A stretch of 64,000 nt of DNA, from contig OZ025877.1 in NCBI GenBank assembly GCA_964019415.1, positions 7,925,141 through 7,989,140 on the forward strand. The letters run 5' to 3'. How positions within the stretch are numbered: position 1 is the first letter of the stretch; each line of letters starts with the position of its first letter. Positions 1 through 20,857 of this stretch are shown one piece after another. The translations under genes were made by a program, and so were the position numbers. The notes beneath the pieces were generated by a model. It was not told the DNA's origin. It saw nothing but the letters and a program-made list of their open reading frames with translations, and did no database searches. Origin of the DNA: Ianthella basta. Its lineage: Eukaryota > Porifera > Demospongiae > Verongiida > Ianthellidae.

Positions 1-8018
<8,018 letters not shown>

Positions 8019-8206
8019 TGGCAAGAGATGACATGGGACCCAAACACCTGTTTCATTTAACAATACGGCAGCGTTAAGTTATGATTTAATTCAAATGTTC
8101 ATTTAAGACCTTTTACTTTCTAACTCCTTCGCCCGTCCCCTTTGTTGTACAGTTGTACTTATAATGTGTATAGTGCGCATAACTAGACGCCCGGGGTCGT
8201 TTAACA

Positions 8207-10784
8207 ATGTTCCGCCAATGCCTAACCCGTGCCCGCGGTGTCCGTCTGCGCTTCTCAGCCGGGCGGGGATGGGCCAGCTCGGAAAATGCCGTACCCTTAT
8301 CTTCAGAGAAGTACAACATCAAGCGAGGACAATTTGCTGAGGTACGTGCGTAGGATGGCGAATACTGGCGCGTTTCGTTTCAGAGGAGCGGGCTAAATGT
8401 GTCACGTGACAGACTTTGTTGATGCCAATACACTTGTAACTGCCCCTCCCCTCCTCCTCTGTCTTCACACACGCACCACTCTTTCTCTAGGTATCAGCAC
8501 TTGATGTGGAGCACTTCCGCAGTGTGGTAGGTTCCTCCAATGTATTACAGGACCCGCACGAAGTTCACCCATACAATGTAGACTGGCTGAGAACCAGCCA
8601 AGGGCAGAGCCAAGTGGTAGTGAGGCCCGACAGCACAGAAGAGGTCTCCAAGGTGCTGCGGCACTGCAACCAGAACAAGTGCGTAACACTATAGTTAACT
8701 AAGGGGAGACCGATTTGGGGAGTTCTTACGCCAACAATGGCAACCTAAGGTGATATCTTCCTCCTTGCGCTGTGCAGTTTGGCTGTGGTGCCTCAAGGGG
8801 GTAACACAGGACTGGTTGGTGGGAGCATCCCTGTGTATGATGAGGTGGTTGTGTCTCTTGGTAGAATGAACAAGATCATTTCCATCAACGAAGCTTCAGG
8901 TATGTGGAGGAGGGGCAGGGGGAGGGGCAAACCCAGAGGTGAAATGTTGGAGAATGGAGAGCATGAGAGGTGTGACCCCTACACTTATAACTGATCAGGT
9001 CCAACATAAAACCAGTAGGCATGGCAACAGTATAAATTATGTGTCAGTGTGGAACCTATCATAGTGTATTGTGCTGCACTTCACCTTGTCATATTGTGTA
9101 GGTGTCCTCACGTGTGATGCTGGCTGCGTGCTGGAGTACCTGGATGGCCTGGTGCGGGACAAAGGGTTTATGATGCCTTTGGACCTGGGTGCCAAAGGTA
9201 GCTGCCACATTGGGGGAAATGCTTCCACCAACGCAGGGGGCCTTCGGCTATTGCGCTATGGGTCACTACATGGCAGTGTGCTGGGTCTGGAGGCCGTGCT
9301 AGCGGATGGCACTGTTATGGACTGCATGTCAGAGATGAGGAAGGACAACACTGGCTATGATATGAAGCAGCTCTTCATTGGGTCTGAGGGCACATTGGGG
9401 ATCATCACAAAACTAAATGTGCTATTAGCCACCAAACCCCAAGCTGTGAACGTAGCCTTCTTGGGAGTGGAGTCTTTCCAGAATGTGAAAGAGGTGTATC
9501 GTAAGGCAAGGCAGATGCTAGGAGAGGTACTCTCAGGTGGGCCTTACTCTGTGTGTGTACCACTCTTCCTGTCCTTTCTCCTTCATATCTTCCCACTGCC
9601 TTCCCTCCTCTTCCTCCTCCCTCCTCACATTATCACAGCCTGTGAGTTCCTGGAGCATGACTGTTTGGAGTTAGTTTTGAAGAATGTTGGGGGAGAACAG
9701 CCCATTTCTAAGTTCCCCTTTTACATGTTGATTGAGACCTCAGGCAGCAACCAGCAACATGATGAAGAGGTATGTCACATGACTGTCATGTGACAGTCAC
9801 ATGTAATATAATCCACTCCCCATCCTTTGTGTCTAGAAACTGACTTCATTTCTGGAGGCTGTGATGAGTGACAATCTGGTACCAGATGGTACAGTGGCCA
9901 CTGATGGAAGCAAAATACAAGCCCTATGGGCTCTTAGAGAGAGCATTGCTGAGGCAATTAGACATGAGGGCACATCATATCATGTGAGTGTCACATGACT
10001 TACATGTCATGTGAGTGTCACATGACTTGCACGACAGTGAGCCTATCTTATGGTATTGCAGTGGTGTGACCGCTACACGCACCATGTTCCATTGAGGAGT
10101 GCTCCTGTAGGTGAATGGTGCCTTCCTTTCTACCTATAGTACGACGTCTCCTTGCCTCTGGAGCAGTACTATGAGGTGGTTGAGTTGCTGAAGGAACGTC
10201 TTGTGGAGAAGGCGCTTATCGTCATTGGATATGGTCATATTGGGGATGGCAACTTGCATGTCAACGTTACCAGTGACGGCTTCTCCAGAGAGGTTCTCGA
10301 CTTGATTGAACCCTTCATCTTTGACTATGCAGGTACGTAGACTGTATGTAGGATGAAAGAGTTGTGCAGGTTGTGAAATTCACTATATTATTACAAACTT
10401 GGACCCCCTTCCCCGGTGTGAGTGTGGCCTAAATTACTGGTGTAGCTATCAACTTGTGTTGACTATAGTCCACTTCCCTCACCTCCTGCAGCGAAGTATG
10501 GCGGGAGTGTGAGTGCTGAACACGGCATTGGGATACAGAAACCGCAGTACATCTACCACTCAAAGTCAAGGGAGGCTGTGGAGATGATGAGACAAGTCAA
10601 GAAGGTTTTTGACCCAAAGGTGAGGCGTGTGATTGCACTTAGACTTTGTTGCATAGTGTCTGTAGCAGTATGCTGGCTGGTGGAGTGTGTATTGGACATG
10701 CACACCACATGTTTGTCACTGCCTTGCCCTTCTTTGTCCACTCAGGGCATTCTTAATCCATACAAGACCATCCCGGAGTTGTAA
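8207..10784 (+). CDS. D2HGDH: D-2-hydroxyglutarate dehydrogenase, mitochondrial
   Basis: FAD enzyme that oxidises D-2-hydroxyglutarate to 2-oxoglutarate in the mitochondrial matrix and passes electrons on via ETF. Nine exons: 8207-8341, 8491-8678, 8778-8899, 9102-9536, 9639-9769, 9837-9983, 10140-10332, 10492-10619, 10746-10784. They encode 505 residues, close to the usual length of about 520. The first exon is rich in Arg and Ser with no acidic residue near the start, as expected for a mitochondrial targeting peptide. The FAD-binding half contains [13 protein letters not shown] and [11 protein letters not shown]. The C-terminal half has [14 protein letters not shown] and SAEHGIG, which hold the metal and substrate histidines, and ends with GILNPYKT. 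It starts about 190 bases after tankyrase on the same strand. All junctions are in phase. Confidence 0.96.
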
Positions 10785-10959
10785 ACACAGAACTGTTATA
10801 ATTATCATTCACAATTCATTGCACTGTACATTGACCATTGGGATTATGTATTTTGGTTGTTTTCAGAAGAATCTATATTTTGGGGTCCTCTCCGCTAATT
10901 GTTCTCTTTTCCGTCTCAATCTTTCTTGGAGTTTCTATGAATGAGTAGAACAGGAGTAC

Positions 10960-10961
<2 letters not shown>

Positions 10962-10993
<32 letters not shown>

Positions 10994-11003
10994 ACACACA
11001 CAC
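10962..11003. repeat. (CA)n microsatellite
   Basis: Short CA tract in the 270-base space between the convergent ends of D2HGDH and the ALMS-motif gene. Nothing else is recognisable in this space. Confidence 0.9.
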
Positions 11004-11055
11004 ATGGATCATCCCTCCCACCCACAAGTGACCCTGCATGTACCCACACCAACTA

Positions 11056-13840
11056 CTATGTAGCTACTGCTGACCCTGCACCCAAACCAACCAGTGACAC
11101 AACATCACTACGCCCAGTCTTTACAATGTTCACCTTTTCATAGATCTTTCTCCTCTCCCATGATGCTGCTGCCTCCACCTTCCTCCGCTCCTTCTCGTGT
11201 CTGCTCTGCACCTCAGGCAATGTGAAGAAGGTCCTGCACAGTGATGTATGCAAGGGAAGAAATATGCTATTATGGTAATAACGTTTAATTGGAACATTAC
11301 AGGAAATGCTTCCCAGTAAATGTTGACGAAACTGGCTACACACCAACGTAAGCCATCCCCACCCCCCCACGCAGTGTGGACTCATACCGTCTGGCTTTGG
11401 CTTTCATTTCACTAAGTAGTTGTTTCCTCAACTTCTTCTTTGGGACAGGAACCCGGGACGGAGCAAGCACTCTTGTCTTCTCTGTTACTGTTGATGTGGG
11501 AGGGGCAGTTGGGTGGGGTACACTTCCCTCTTCTCTTCGTACTGGTCCACCTCTGTGTACATCACTGGAGATCTGGTCTAGCTCATCTCTCTGTCTCCTG
11601 GCAATTTGAAGAAACAGCTGCCTCTGCTGACAGTGTCTGATGAAGGCCTTCTTGTACGTTTGACAAGCTTCTTGGAGGGAAAGTGGTGCCAGCGTGGGTA
11701 TTTGAGGTCGTGCGAGATCTGCTGGTGAACTCTCAAAGGAAGATGCAGAAAGACTGTGATCTGCGGAATGCCGGCCCTTATTACCAAGGTACTGGTAAGG
11801 AGAGTGTGAAAGGGCGAGAGTGCTAGAGGATGACTCATGTCCGAGAGGAGAACTGTGAGAGACAGTGAATGAGACAGCTTTAGAATCAGGCTCAGTCCTC
11901 GTGGACGCTTCTGGCAGTTGTGTCCACCTGTTGGGTGTCTGTAAATTATTCTCCTGCTGTGGAACTCCATGTTGAAACAAGCGAGGACTGGTCTGCACTC
12001 CTCGATTCTTTGCCTTCTTCCTCACAGCTTCATGCCTTGGTGCTGCATGCTGAGCATTGGCCTTTGGAGGTGGTGCCTGACGAAGAGAAGGGCTGCTATC
12101 ATCTTTCTCAAGTGGGTGGGCTGGTCTAGTCTGCATTTTCAGTGCTCCAGTGCTCTTGGCCCCATACCCAGATGAATGAGTCGCAGGATGCTGCCTCTCA
12201 GCAGCTCGCTGACTCTCATGTGCACCACATGTGCACTTAATGCGGCACAACTCTGGCCGTAGTGCTGATTCACCCACATCAACATCCCTCAGCACCTGAA
12301 GAACACTCTCAGAGTCTTGCTGGTGAGGTCTCCTAATGTCCCCATCACCATCGCCCCTACTGGCACACTGCTGCAAGGCACGTGCAGTGGCATAGGGGCT
12401 CCTAAGGAGGGCCTCCCACAACTTGTCCAGGTGCGCCAGGTCCCGTCCTGGTAGAAACTGTGTGGGTTTGCCGCGAGCCTTTCGAACAGCCTCTGTCGCC
12501 AGTGTCTCGATTACCTCATTTGTGGATTCCTCACTGGTTGCCTCCTTGGAGAGGGTGAGGGTAGAGGTGGATGTATTAGTGGATAGGACTTCACCTGCTT
12601 CCATTGTAGCGGCCACCTCGTGTGTAGACTCACTGGTTTCCTCCTGGGAGGGGATGCTGGTGGATGTGTTTGTGGATGGGTCTCCTGTGGAGTGGAGTGT
12701 TTGGGTACCCACAGTGGAGTCCCTAGTTGAAGGAGGTGTGTGTGTGCTCACTGTTGTGTCTCTGTGTGATGGGAAGTTGTGGGTGATGGTAGACGAGTTG
12801 ATGCCAGTTTGTAGAGTGCTGCTAAGGCCGGACGTAGAGGTGCTATGCTCGCTTGCTGTCTCCTTTGGCAGAGAGAACTGCACAAACTGTGGGCCCTTTC
12901 TAAGGTCACTCAGTGATGGCAGCATAGGAATGGAATTGTGTAATCCATGCTGTCTGGGTCCAGTACCAGGGTGCCTCCCTGGAACAGACTGTGCAGTGAA
13001 AGGTTGAGGCGCTGACCGATGGTTCTTGGACAATACCCTTTCAGAGAAAGCAACCTGTTCTTCCTTTTCCCAGCTGACGCCACCATCGGTCTGCAGCGTC
13101 TGTCTCTGCTCCCTGCCACGATGATAGTGAGCACCACTCACCCCGACCTGCCTTTTATGCTGAAGCCACTGCCTGGAGCTGAGGTGTGAGGAGGTCACCT
13201 GATGTGTGGTTGGGACAAAGCCATGAAGCAGTGCTAAGTCAGGAGTGGAGTCTTCTGTCCTGTGGCTCTTGTCAGCTCCCAGTCCTGGGGTGGTGCTTCC
13301 TGTGATGTCTCCTACACTGAGGTCAGGGGGTGGATGATGGTGACCATCACTAAGCTCCTGAGATGAACCCACTGCTCCGAGGTCAGCCTTGCTGCTGAAG
13401 AGAGAAGTACCAGAACGTGAGGCGTCGGAAGACGGTGAGGGAGTGTTGCTTCTTTGGCTCCTCGATCTTTGATCTGAGGTGGCATTGGAGCTGCTGTCTG
13501 CTTCCTTTGCTGATACCGCCCTTGAGCTTGGTAGTGAAGAAAGCGAAGAGGAACTCTTATGTGGAGTGGAACTGCAGTCTCCCACAGACGGAGACATGTA
13601 GCTCTGTTTGGCCACATTAATCATCCTCTCTACACCGTCACGACCTGCAGCGTCTGTGCCACTGGCGGTGGGAGATATCTTGCTGACATTGACTGCAGCA
13701 AAGTGTTCCGTGAGATGGGACAAACTCCCGGAGAAGGCTCGACTGACCTCGCTCTCGTCAGCAAGGGGGAGAGGGTGCCACTCCATCGCCTCCACTTTCC
13801 ACGAAGAGAAACGTGACCTACAATGAAGTGTAGCTATCAT
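11056..13840 (-). CDS. ALMS-motif protein (ALMS1/CEP295-type), Ser/Thr-rich
   Basis: Two exons (13840-11388 and 11233-11056) joined by a 154-base intron give about 876 residues. Most of the protein is low-complexity, rich in Ser, Thr, Pro and His, with no recognised fold. The end carries the family signal: a basic helix (SLQEACQTYKKAFIRHCQQR), then KKLRKQLLSEMKAKARR, and after the splice TFFTLPEVQSRHEKERRKVE. This matches the C-terminal ALMS motif of ALMS1, CEP295 and C10orf90 (LPEVxxxxEExxR pattern). Those proteins sit at centrioles and the base of cilia, so a centrosomal role is inferred. The first Met is at 13838-13840; a second in-frame Met lies 18 codons on. The gene is divergent from the TSNAXIP1-like gene, 358 bases apart. 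The long disordered part is not conserved enough to choose an exact orthologue. Confidence 0.75.
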
Positions 13841-14198
13841 TCACCCTGAATTTGCATACATCAGTGCGTGCTACGAAAGCCTGGCTATCTACGCCCGAAA
13901 CAAACCTCAGCGGTCTCGCCCGTTCGTCGGGAGAGTGTTCCCCGTTCCCGCCAAAGCCAATGACCGGAGGGGAATTCCGGTTACTACAGTTACCTAACCA
14001 AAATGGCTGGTGGGAGACCTCATATGATTGGATCCCCTGGATTTTCGCCTTGTTAGTTCATTGATTAGGTTGATTATTGCATGGCTGCTCATGAGTCTGC
14101 ACACACAGCTTGTTACTGCACCCTCGACTGGTTTTATAGCACTACACTGCTCAGCTTGACTTAGTGTCCACTCTATGTAACCCCCTTTTATCATACAC
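13841..14198. promoter_or_regulatory. Bidirectional promoter of the ALMS-motif and TSNAXIP1-like genes
   Basis: The 358 bases between two divergent start codons must hold both promoters. A GCCAATG box lies near 13956-13962. GTTACTACAGTTACC near 13979-13993 contains, on the minus strand, two RGYAAC half-sites like half of an RFX X-box. No full X-box is present by eye. Joint control of two probable cilium genes is inferred. Confidence 0.45.
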
Positions 14199-16235
<2,037 letters not shown>

Positions 16236-16649
16236 TTATATTCATGGTCCTTCACACTCCCTTGTGCTAATCTGTTGTATGTATGCTTATTGAAGAACAA
16301 TGTTAAAGGGGTGTTGTGTCATGCTTAGTGAGCACATCCATACTAGTTGTTTCAACGTGCTACGTACTTGACACATGCTACGCAGTTAGTGCTACGTACT
16401 TCTGGTGAAAGTGTTTGTTGGGCTATACGTTCACCAGTGTTGGCACGCTCTGTGAGGCGGCAGCCAGCTGTTGAAACGATTGGTGAAACAAGTTCTTGGC
16501 TGGTGTTTTAATGAAGAACTCACAGTACTACTTGTATACACTACAGTACAATACATACAAATAGACTATTTAAGGTGAGTCTATAGGTCCAGTCTACTCC
16601 TGTTCACTCTATATCTGGTATGTCTGCAGTCTCACTTCTGCTTTAACTA

Positions 16650-17131
16650 CTACTTATTTTTGACTGTGGTCGCCTTGGAGATGGTGGACTCAGTCTTCTG
16701 GTACTCCTGACTCACGACAACAGGCTGCTTATTGGGGCAGTTTCCCTTCCATTGCACAAGCTGCAATTGTGAGTCTTGTCAGTCTTCGTCTTAATGGGCC
16801 TTGGCTTCTGCAATTCCTCAGGAAGAACTTCAGCGCCACATTTATAGCAAGGACTTGTAACACCTTCAGATGTCCATCCAGTGAATTCATTGCCACAGCA
16901 GCACACATGCTTGCCAATCTTGGGCTCCAGGTCAGGAGGAATGGCATTACAGTGTGTCTTGCATCCCCAGCACTGCGAGACTGGCTTGTATTTGGGCACC
17001 GACTCCCACCACTTGCGATTGCACTTACCACAAGCAAAGTAGCGACATTCTTTTTCCTCGGTAGCCCTGTCATGCTGCATCAGCTTCTCCACAGTCAGTG
17101 AGGGCTTCTCAACATCTCCGCCTTCAGCCAT
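16650..17131 (-). CDS. SHFL-like gene A, C-terminally frameshifted
   Basis: First member of the SHFL/Shiftless-like array. It starts with MAEGG at 17131 and reads to a stop at 16712 (139 residues). The zf-3CxxC/SHFL-type zinc domain is clear: RYFACGKCNRKWWESVP, PVSQCWGC, KHVCCCGNEFTGWTS, SPCYKCGAEVLP, then HNCSLCNG. At about 16741-16752 the frame changes. Compared with paralogue B one G is missing, and the conserved continuation (GNCPNKQPVVV, then a Ser/Thr-rich tail to a stop at 16650) is open in the -1 frame. Read as is, the protein ends seven residues after the last Cys pair and loses its final Cys. This may be real truncation, a base error in the assembly, or recoding. Vertebrate SHFL binds RNA and ribosomes and stops -1 frameshifting; here function is inferred from fold only. 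Longer versions starting at 17209 are less likely. Confidence 0.85.
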
Positions 17132-17556
17132 TATCTGAGAAATGCTGAACTCAAAGTTAGAGACCTTTCTCTCTGCTCTTACGTATATTGAAAACAGTTT
17201 CTCCTGCACTTGAACGATTCTTGCTGCTTACCTCACTTGGTGAGATCCTCTCCTTTATACCAGTGAACATTACAATGACACGGCAGGTGGGCTGGGGGAA
17301 GTCCCTTACCATTCCCCTCCAATTTGCATACCTTCCTGCGGTAAGACAATGTGCTCTAATGCAGTATTCGTACAGTCTGTGAATGGGTGGGAGGGGTCAC
17401 ATGACCTTTAGGTAGGTCAGGACGTTCCAATGCATACTTCCTTGTTGCTATATAGGCTGCTGTGTACACATGTACATACATGTATGTGTGTATTATGATG
17501 TAGTTTGTATTATATATGTACTGTATTAAATCACATACATGTCTGTATATACATGC

Positions 17557-17587
17557 TGACTCACGGCGCAACGACCCCACTGAGTCA
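17557..17587. promoter_or_regulatory. Two AP-1 (TGASTCA) sites upstream of SHFL-like A
   Basis: TGACTCA at 17557-17563 and TGAGTCA at 17581-17587 lie upstream of gene A (and 3' of gene B). They match the bZIP/AP-1 consensus exactly. Use as regulatory sites is inferred from their recurrence in front of other members of the array. Confidence 0.4.
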
Positions 17588-17871
17588 TGGCACGGGGCAT
17601 GTGTTTGGACTATAGCACCATTCAAGCGAATAAGAGGTCAGAGGTCATTACTTCATCTGGATCATGTATATGGACTGACCGTTATGCAGTGTGCTTATTG
17701 AAGTAATCAGGTAACAGGCAACATGCCGACGCGCTCAGCATGTACAATTGTACTGGCTGAAACCATACATTGCAGCGTGCATTACTCAACATATGCCACA
17801 CAATTAATGAAAGATTGCATGCATCACTGCAAGTTCCTCACAGAAGTCACTAGCCAAGAATTTGATGTCAT

Positions 17872-17981
17872 AAAATGTTTCAACAGCTGACCGCTGCCTT
17901 ATTCAGTCATTGTGGCCTGCAGACACACACTCTGTAAGCTACATCCACCGGAGTAGGTAGCAGCCAGCTGCTGAAACATTA
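17872..17981. repeat. Foldback element 3' of SHFL-like B
   Basis: AATGTTTCAACAGCTG at the left and CAGCTGCTGAAACATT at the right form imperfect inverted arms of about 24 bases around a 60-base centre. A related right arm (CAGCCAGCTGTTGAAACG) is found at about 16458-16475 downstream of gene A, so the element or its flank was copied with the genes. Confidence 0.6.
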
Positions 17982-18129
17982 GATGAAATCAAATTCTTGG
18001 TTAGTAACCTCCATGAGGAATGCCCAGTGCTATATTCACGTTACAAGCAGCTCATAATGGTGATGTGCGTAAGTCTAAGAGGTTCAGTCTGCTTTTAACT
18101 TGTATGTATCTTCTGCCTCAGCCGTGCTG

Positions 18130-18738
18130 TTAGTCATCTTCCACAGAAAGAAGACGCAGATCATCATCCAGATCACGAAGTGCTCTGTTGTACTCTCTCC
18201 TTCGGCGCTCAGTCTCCTGGGGGTCCACTATGGTTGACCTGTCATCGTCCTCAGTGCAGACACTGGAGATGGTTGACCTGTCATCGTCCTCAGTGTAGAC
18301 ACTGGAGATGGTGGAACCAGTGCTCTCGTGCTCCGGGCTGGCGTTAACCACAGCCTTCTTGTTGGGGCACTTCCCCTTCCCGTCACACGCTTCACATTTG
18401 TGCCTCCTGTTGGTTGTCTTCTTTATGTCTCCGCGGTTAGGGAGGATCTTTGGCAGGACATCAGCCCCACACTTGAAGCAAGGACTGGTCACACCATAGG
18501 ACGTCCACCCGGTGAAACTGTGGCCACACTTGCACTTGTGTTCCCCCACTCCAAACTCCTTGTCACGAGCAAGAGCATCGTATTTCTTCCTGCACCTCCT
18601 GCAGCGAGAGACTGGCTTTTGCACCAGGACATCTTCCCACCACGACTTATCGCAGCTGCTGCAGGCAAACTGGCGGCGCTCCACTGCCTGCTCCCATGGG
18701 ATGATGTCATTTTCTACAGGAGCTCCACCTTCAGCCAT
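18130..18738 (-). CDS. SHFL-like gene B, full length
   Basis: Single-exon gene of 202 residues, the closest in plan to vertebrate SHFL (C19orf66, also called RyDEN). In order: short acidic N-terminus, RQFACSSCDKSWWEDV, PVSRCRRCRKKYDALARDKE, EHKCKCGHSFTGWTS, SPCFKCGADVLPKILP, HKCEACDGKGKCPNKK, and a Ser-rich stretch ESTGSTISS followed by a duplicated 14-15 residue acidic unit and a charged tail. The Cys pattern, WW pair, RCRKCRKxY, and the HxxSGST-like tail all occur in SHFL. The vertebrate protein is interferon-induced and inhibits programmed -1 frameshifting and several RNA viruses; it also carries nuclear localisation and export signals. An antiviral role here is inferred. The gene is divergent from gene C, 552 bases apart. 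Confidence 0.9.
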   Translation of the reverse strand: MAEGGAPVENDIIPWEQAVERRQFACSSCDKSWWEDVLVQKPVSRCRRCRKKYDALARDKEFGVGEHKCKCGHSFTGWTSYGVTSPCFKCGADVLPKILPNRGDIKKTTNRRHKCEACDGKGKCPNKKAVVNASPEHESTGSTISSVYTEDDDRSTISSVCTEDDDRSTIVDPQETERRRREYNRALRDLDDDLRLLSVEDD

Positions 18739-19044
18739 TCTCTTGATTCTGACTAATCGAAAGTTTATTCACAGCTCCAGGAAGGTTGGCATACCAGTTT
18801 AGAGGCTCAAGTTAGCCTTGCTACCCTTTCTGCGGTCTTTTATAGGCATATCAACCCCAATGACACAGCACTTTGGAAATTTTTAACCCTAACATGTATG
18901 GGTGGGGAGGGGAGAGGACAAGGGGATTTACCTTAAGATTTCCCAATAATTGGTAAGTCCCCTTTGGCCCACTTGTTGCAGCTGCAGGTGTATGTATATG
19001 TATGTGTATACACACACAAGGTGTGAAGTGACAGGTGCGGGAAG

Positions 19045-19092
19045 TGAGTCATAGCAACTGGATTTCCTGCTGAAACAATAAACCATGAGTCA
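19045..19092. promoter_or_regulatory. Two AP-1 sites between SHFL-like B and C
   Basis: TGAGTCA occurs at 19045-19051 and 19086-19092, in the space between the divergent genes B and C. They could serve either promoter. Confidence 0.4.
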
Positions 19093-19290
19093 TTCACATG
19101 ACCTTAAGTGTATTCATAGCTTCCACTAACCGTGTGGTTTCTAAAGAATCCATCCTTACTCATGTTCTGGGAACATTGTGTGCTTTCAGACTAATCGCCA
19201 GTAGCTAATATATTGTGAAGGTTATGAAAGTCTTCTTTACTGGATGAACGTTTCCTAATATCTTGGTCCGTGGTGATTGGTTCCCAGAGA

Positions 19291-20145
19291 ATGCCGTATC
19301 TCAAGTTCGAATGTTGTGGTAAGAAATGGAAGAAGAACATCTCCCCGAATAAAGACCCTGTGACCACTTGCAGGAATTGTAGCTCAGATGTAGTTGCCAA
19401 TTCCTATGAAGAGCTACAATTCTACTGTGAACAGTGTGACTCTGAGTGGTATGAATATCTGTTGGAAGATTCAGATGAGTATCCTGTGTCTCAGTGTGAG
19501 TACTGTGCATTGGAAGTTGTTGCTGAGTCGTATGAGTACCTGGAGTTTGTCTGCAAGGGATGCAGGAGTGAGTGGGATGCGTACTGGCATGAGGAAGATG
19601 ACCCTGTCGATGAATGTGCAGACTGTCATAGAGAGGTGGTCGCAACAGCCTACGAACATCTCGATTTCAACTGTGAACCCTGTGACATAAAGTGGAGTGA
19701 GTACTGGCCTACTTCTGACGATGAAGACAGGATGTCTGAATGCGAGGGCTGTGATAAACTGCGAGTGGCCAACACCTACGTGTTCAGGCAGTTTGCATGT
19801 GGGACCTGCCAAAAGATGTGGTGGAAGACTGTGCCTCAGCACAACCACTTGTGTTACTGCATTGGAAGGTGTCGTCAGTGGCTGAAGCCCATCCCACGGC
19901 GCAAGGAGTATGGGATTGGTGAGCACATTTGTGAATGTGGCAATGAGTTCCATGGCAGGACCCAGGCCTCCGTGAAGAGCCCGTGCTTTCGGTGTGGTGA
20001 GAGTTGCCTCCCAAGCATCATTCCCGGCAAGTTAGTGCTGCGGAGGAAGAGCAGACACACCCACAAGTGTGAATCATGCAACGGACAGGGTGACTGCATC
20101 CACTTCCAACGTATTATCTACACCAGTGAAGCGGTGTCAAGGTAG
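19291..20145 (+). CDS. SHFL-like gene C with four extra zinc half-modules
   Basis: Single exon, 284 residues from the first in-frame ATG. Residues about 6-160 hold four tandem copies of a module of about 40 residues, each of the form FxCxxCxxxW, 10-14 residues, PVxxCxxC, then VVAxxYEx. The first copy has its opening pair collapsed to CC. From about residue 163 a full SHFL-type domain follows: RQFACGTCQKMWWKTVP, a diverged YCIGRCRQWL second pair, EHICECGNEFHGRTQ, SPCFRCGESCLP, HKCESCNGQGDCIHFQRIIYTSE. Each N-terminal module resembles the first half of the SHFL domain, so the protein grew by internal duplication. The half-modules are unusually acidic compared with the basic core. I know of no described protein with this arrangement. 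Confidence 0.88.
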   Translation: MPYLKFECCGKKWKKNISPNKDPVTTCRNCSSDVVANSYEELQFYCEQCDSEWYEYLLEDSDEYPVSQCEYCALEVVAESYEYLEFVCKGCRSEWDAYWHEEDDPVDECADCHREVVATAYEHLDFNCEPCDIKWSEYWPTSDDEDRMSECEGCDKLRVANTYVFRQFACGTCQKMWWKTVPQHNHLCYCIGRCRQWLKPIPRRKEYGIGEHICECGNEFHGRTQASVKSPCFRCGESCLPSIIPGKLVLRRKSRHTHKCESCNGQGDCIHFQRIIYTSEAVSR

Positions 20146-20428
20146 ACAGATTGAGAGCAGAGTGGAGATGAAGCTACAAAGAGTATCTCATAGATGGACA
20201 GTGTGTGTGTGTTGTATGGGTGAATCAGTTGTGTACATGTGTCATGTGACACTTACGTACATGTTTGTGTATATTGTGTGGTGAATGGTATGCTGTTGTG
20301 CTTGTGCTATTCACTTGAATAATGAACTACCTCTGCTAATGATATTCATAGCATTGCTTCATGAGAATCTGCCATCAGTCATGGTAGTTTGACTCTTCTG
20401 ATTGGTTGCTGGTCATGTGACTTCATGT

Positions 20429-20488
20429 GAAAGGGAAAGAAGGCGGTGCTTTCCCGTTAACTTTCCCTCCCGCTATTTTGCTGAGTCA
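20429..20488 (+). promoter_or_regulatory. IRF/ISRE-like box and AP-1 site upstream of SHFL-like D
   Basis: GAAAGGGAAA (20429-20438) fits the GAAANNGAAA core bound by interferon regulatory factors, and TGAGTCA (20482-20488) fits AP-1. Both are kept in the copy upstream of gene G. The surrounding 200 bases are also duplicated there, so conservation partly reflects recent duplication. Confidence 0.45.
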
Positions 20489-20686
20489 TGTAGTTAGTGT
20501 GGCGTGACTAAGCGGTGACGCACAGTTGGTATACACGTCAGTGCACCAGACGGCTACCTGCGGGCATCAGTCCTGTAAAGAGAGCTTTGTTGAAGAGTCT
20601 GCACGTCCCATTGTGTTGCAGCACATCACCTACACTCACACTCGTTTATTGCTAGAAGTCGTACATCTTCGGGGCTATCTTTTACG

Positions 20687-20807
20687 GTAAGCGGCAGTGT
20701 GTGAACTACAGTAACTGGTTGTGTGGTCTGAGATATGGACCTCTGGGAATCTTAAACCTTTGATACTTGAACTTCCACCTGAGCATGGAGCAATCTACTT
20801 TTTGCAG
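20687..20807 (+). other. Probable 5' UTR intron of SHFL-like D
   Basis: ACG|GTAAGC at 20687 and TTTTTGCAG ending at 20807 make a good 121-base intron just ahead of the coding start at 20858. The same signals flank the corresponding stretch in front of gene G (about 23971-24093). The coding region itself has no intron. Confidence 0.55.
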
Positions 20808-20857
20808 GGACTTGTGACACTCTGGTGTTCAGAGTTGAGGACTCTGTTCGGAGTGCT

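Noticed and set aside
12423..13007. Plus-strand 194-codon frame
   Set aside because: Antisense shadow of the Ser/Thr-rich ALMS-motif gene; the minus strand carries the conserved motif and a valid intron.
16741..16752. Canonical -1 slippery heptamer GGGAAAC in SHFL-like A
   Set aside because: The heptamer is present, but it is not in the X XXY YYZ phase of the upstream frame, so it does not explain a -1 shift. Simple base loss fits better.
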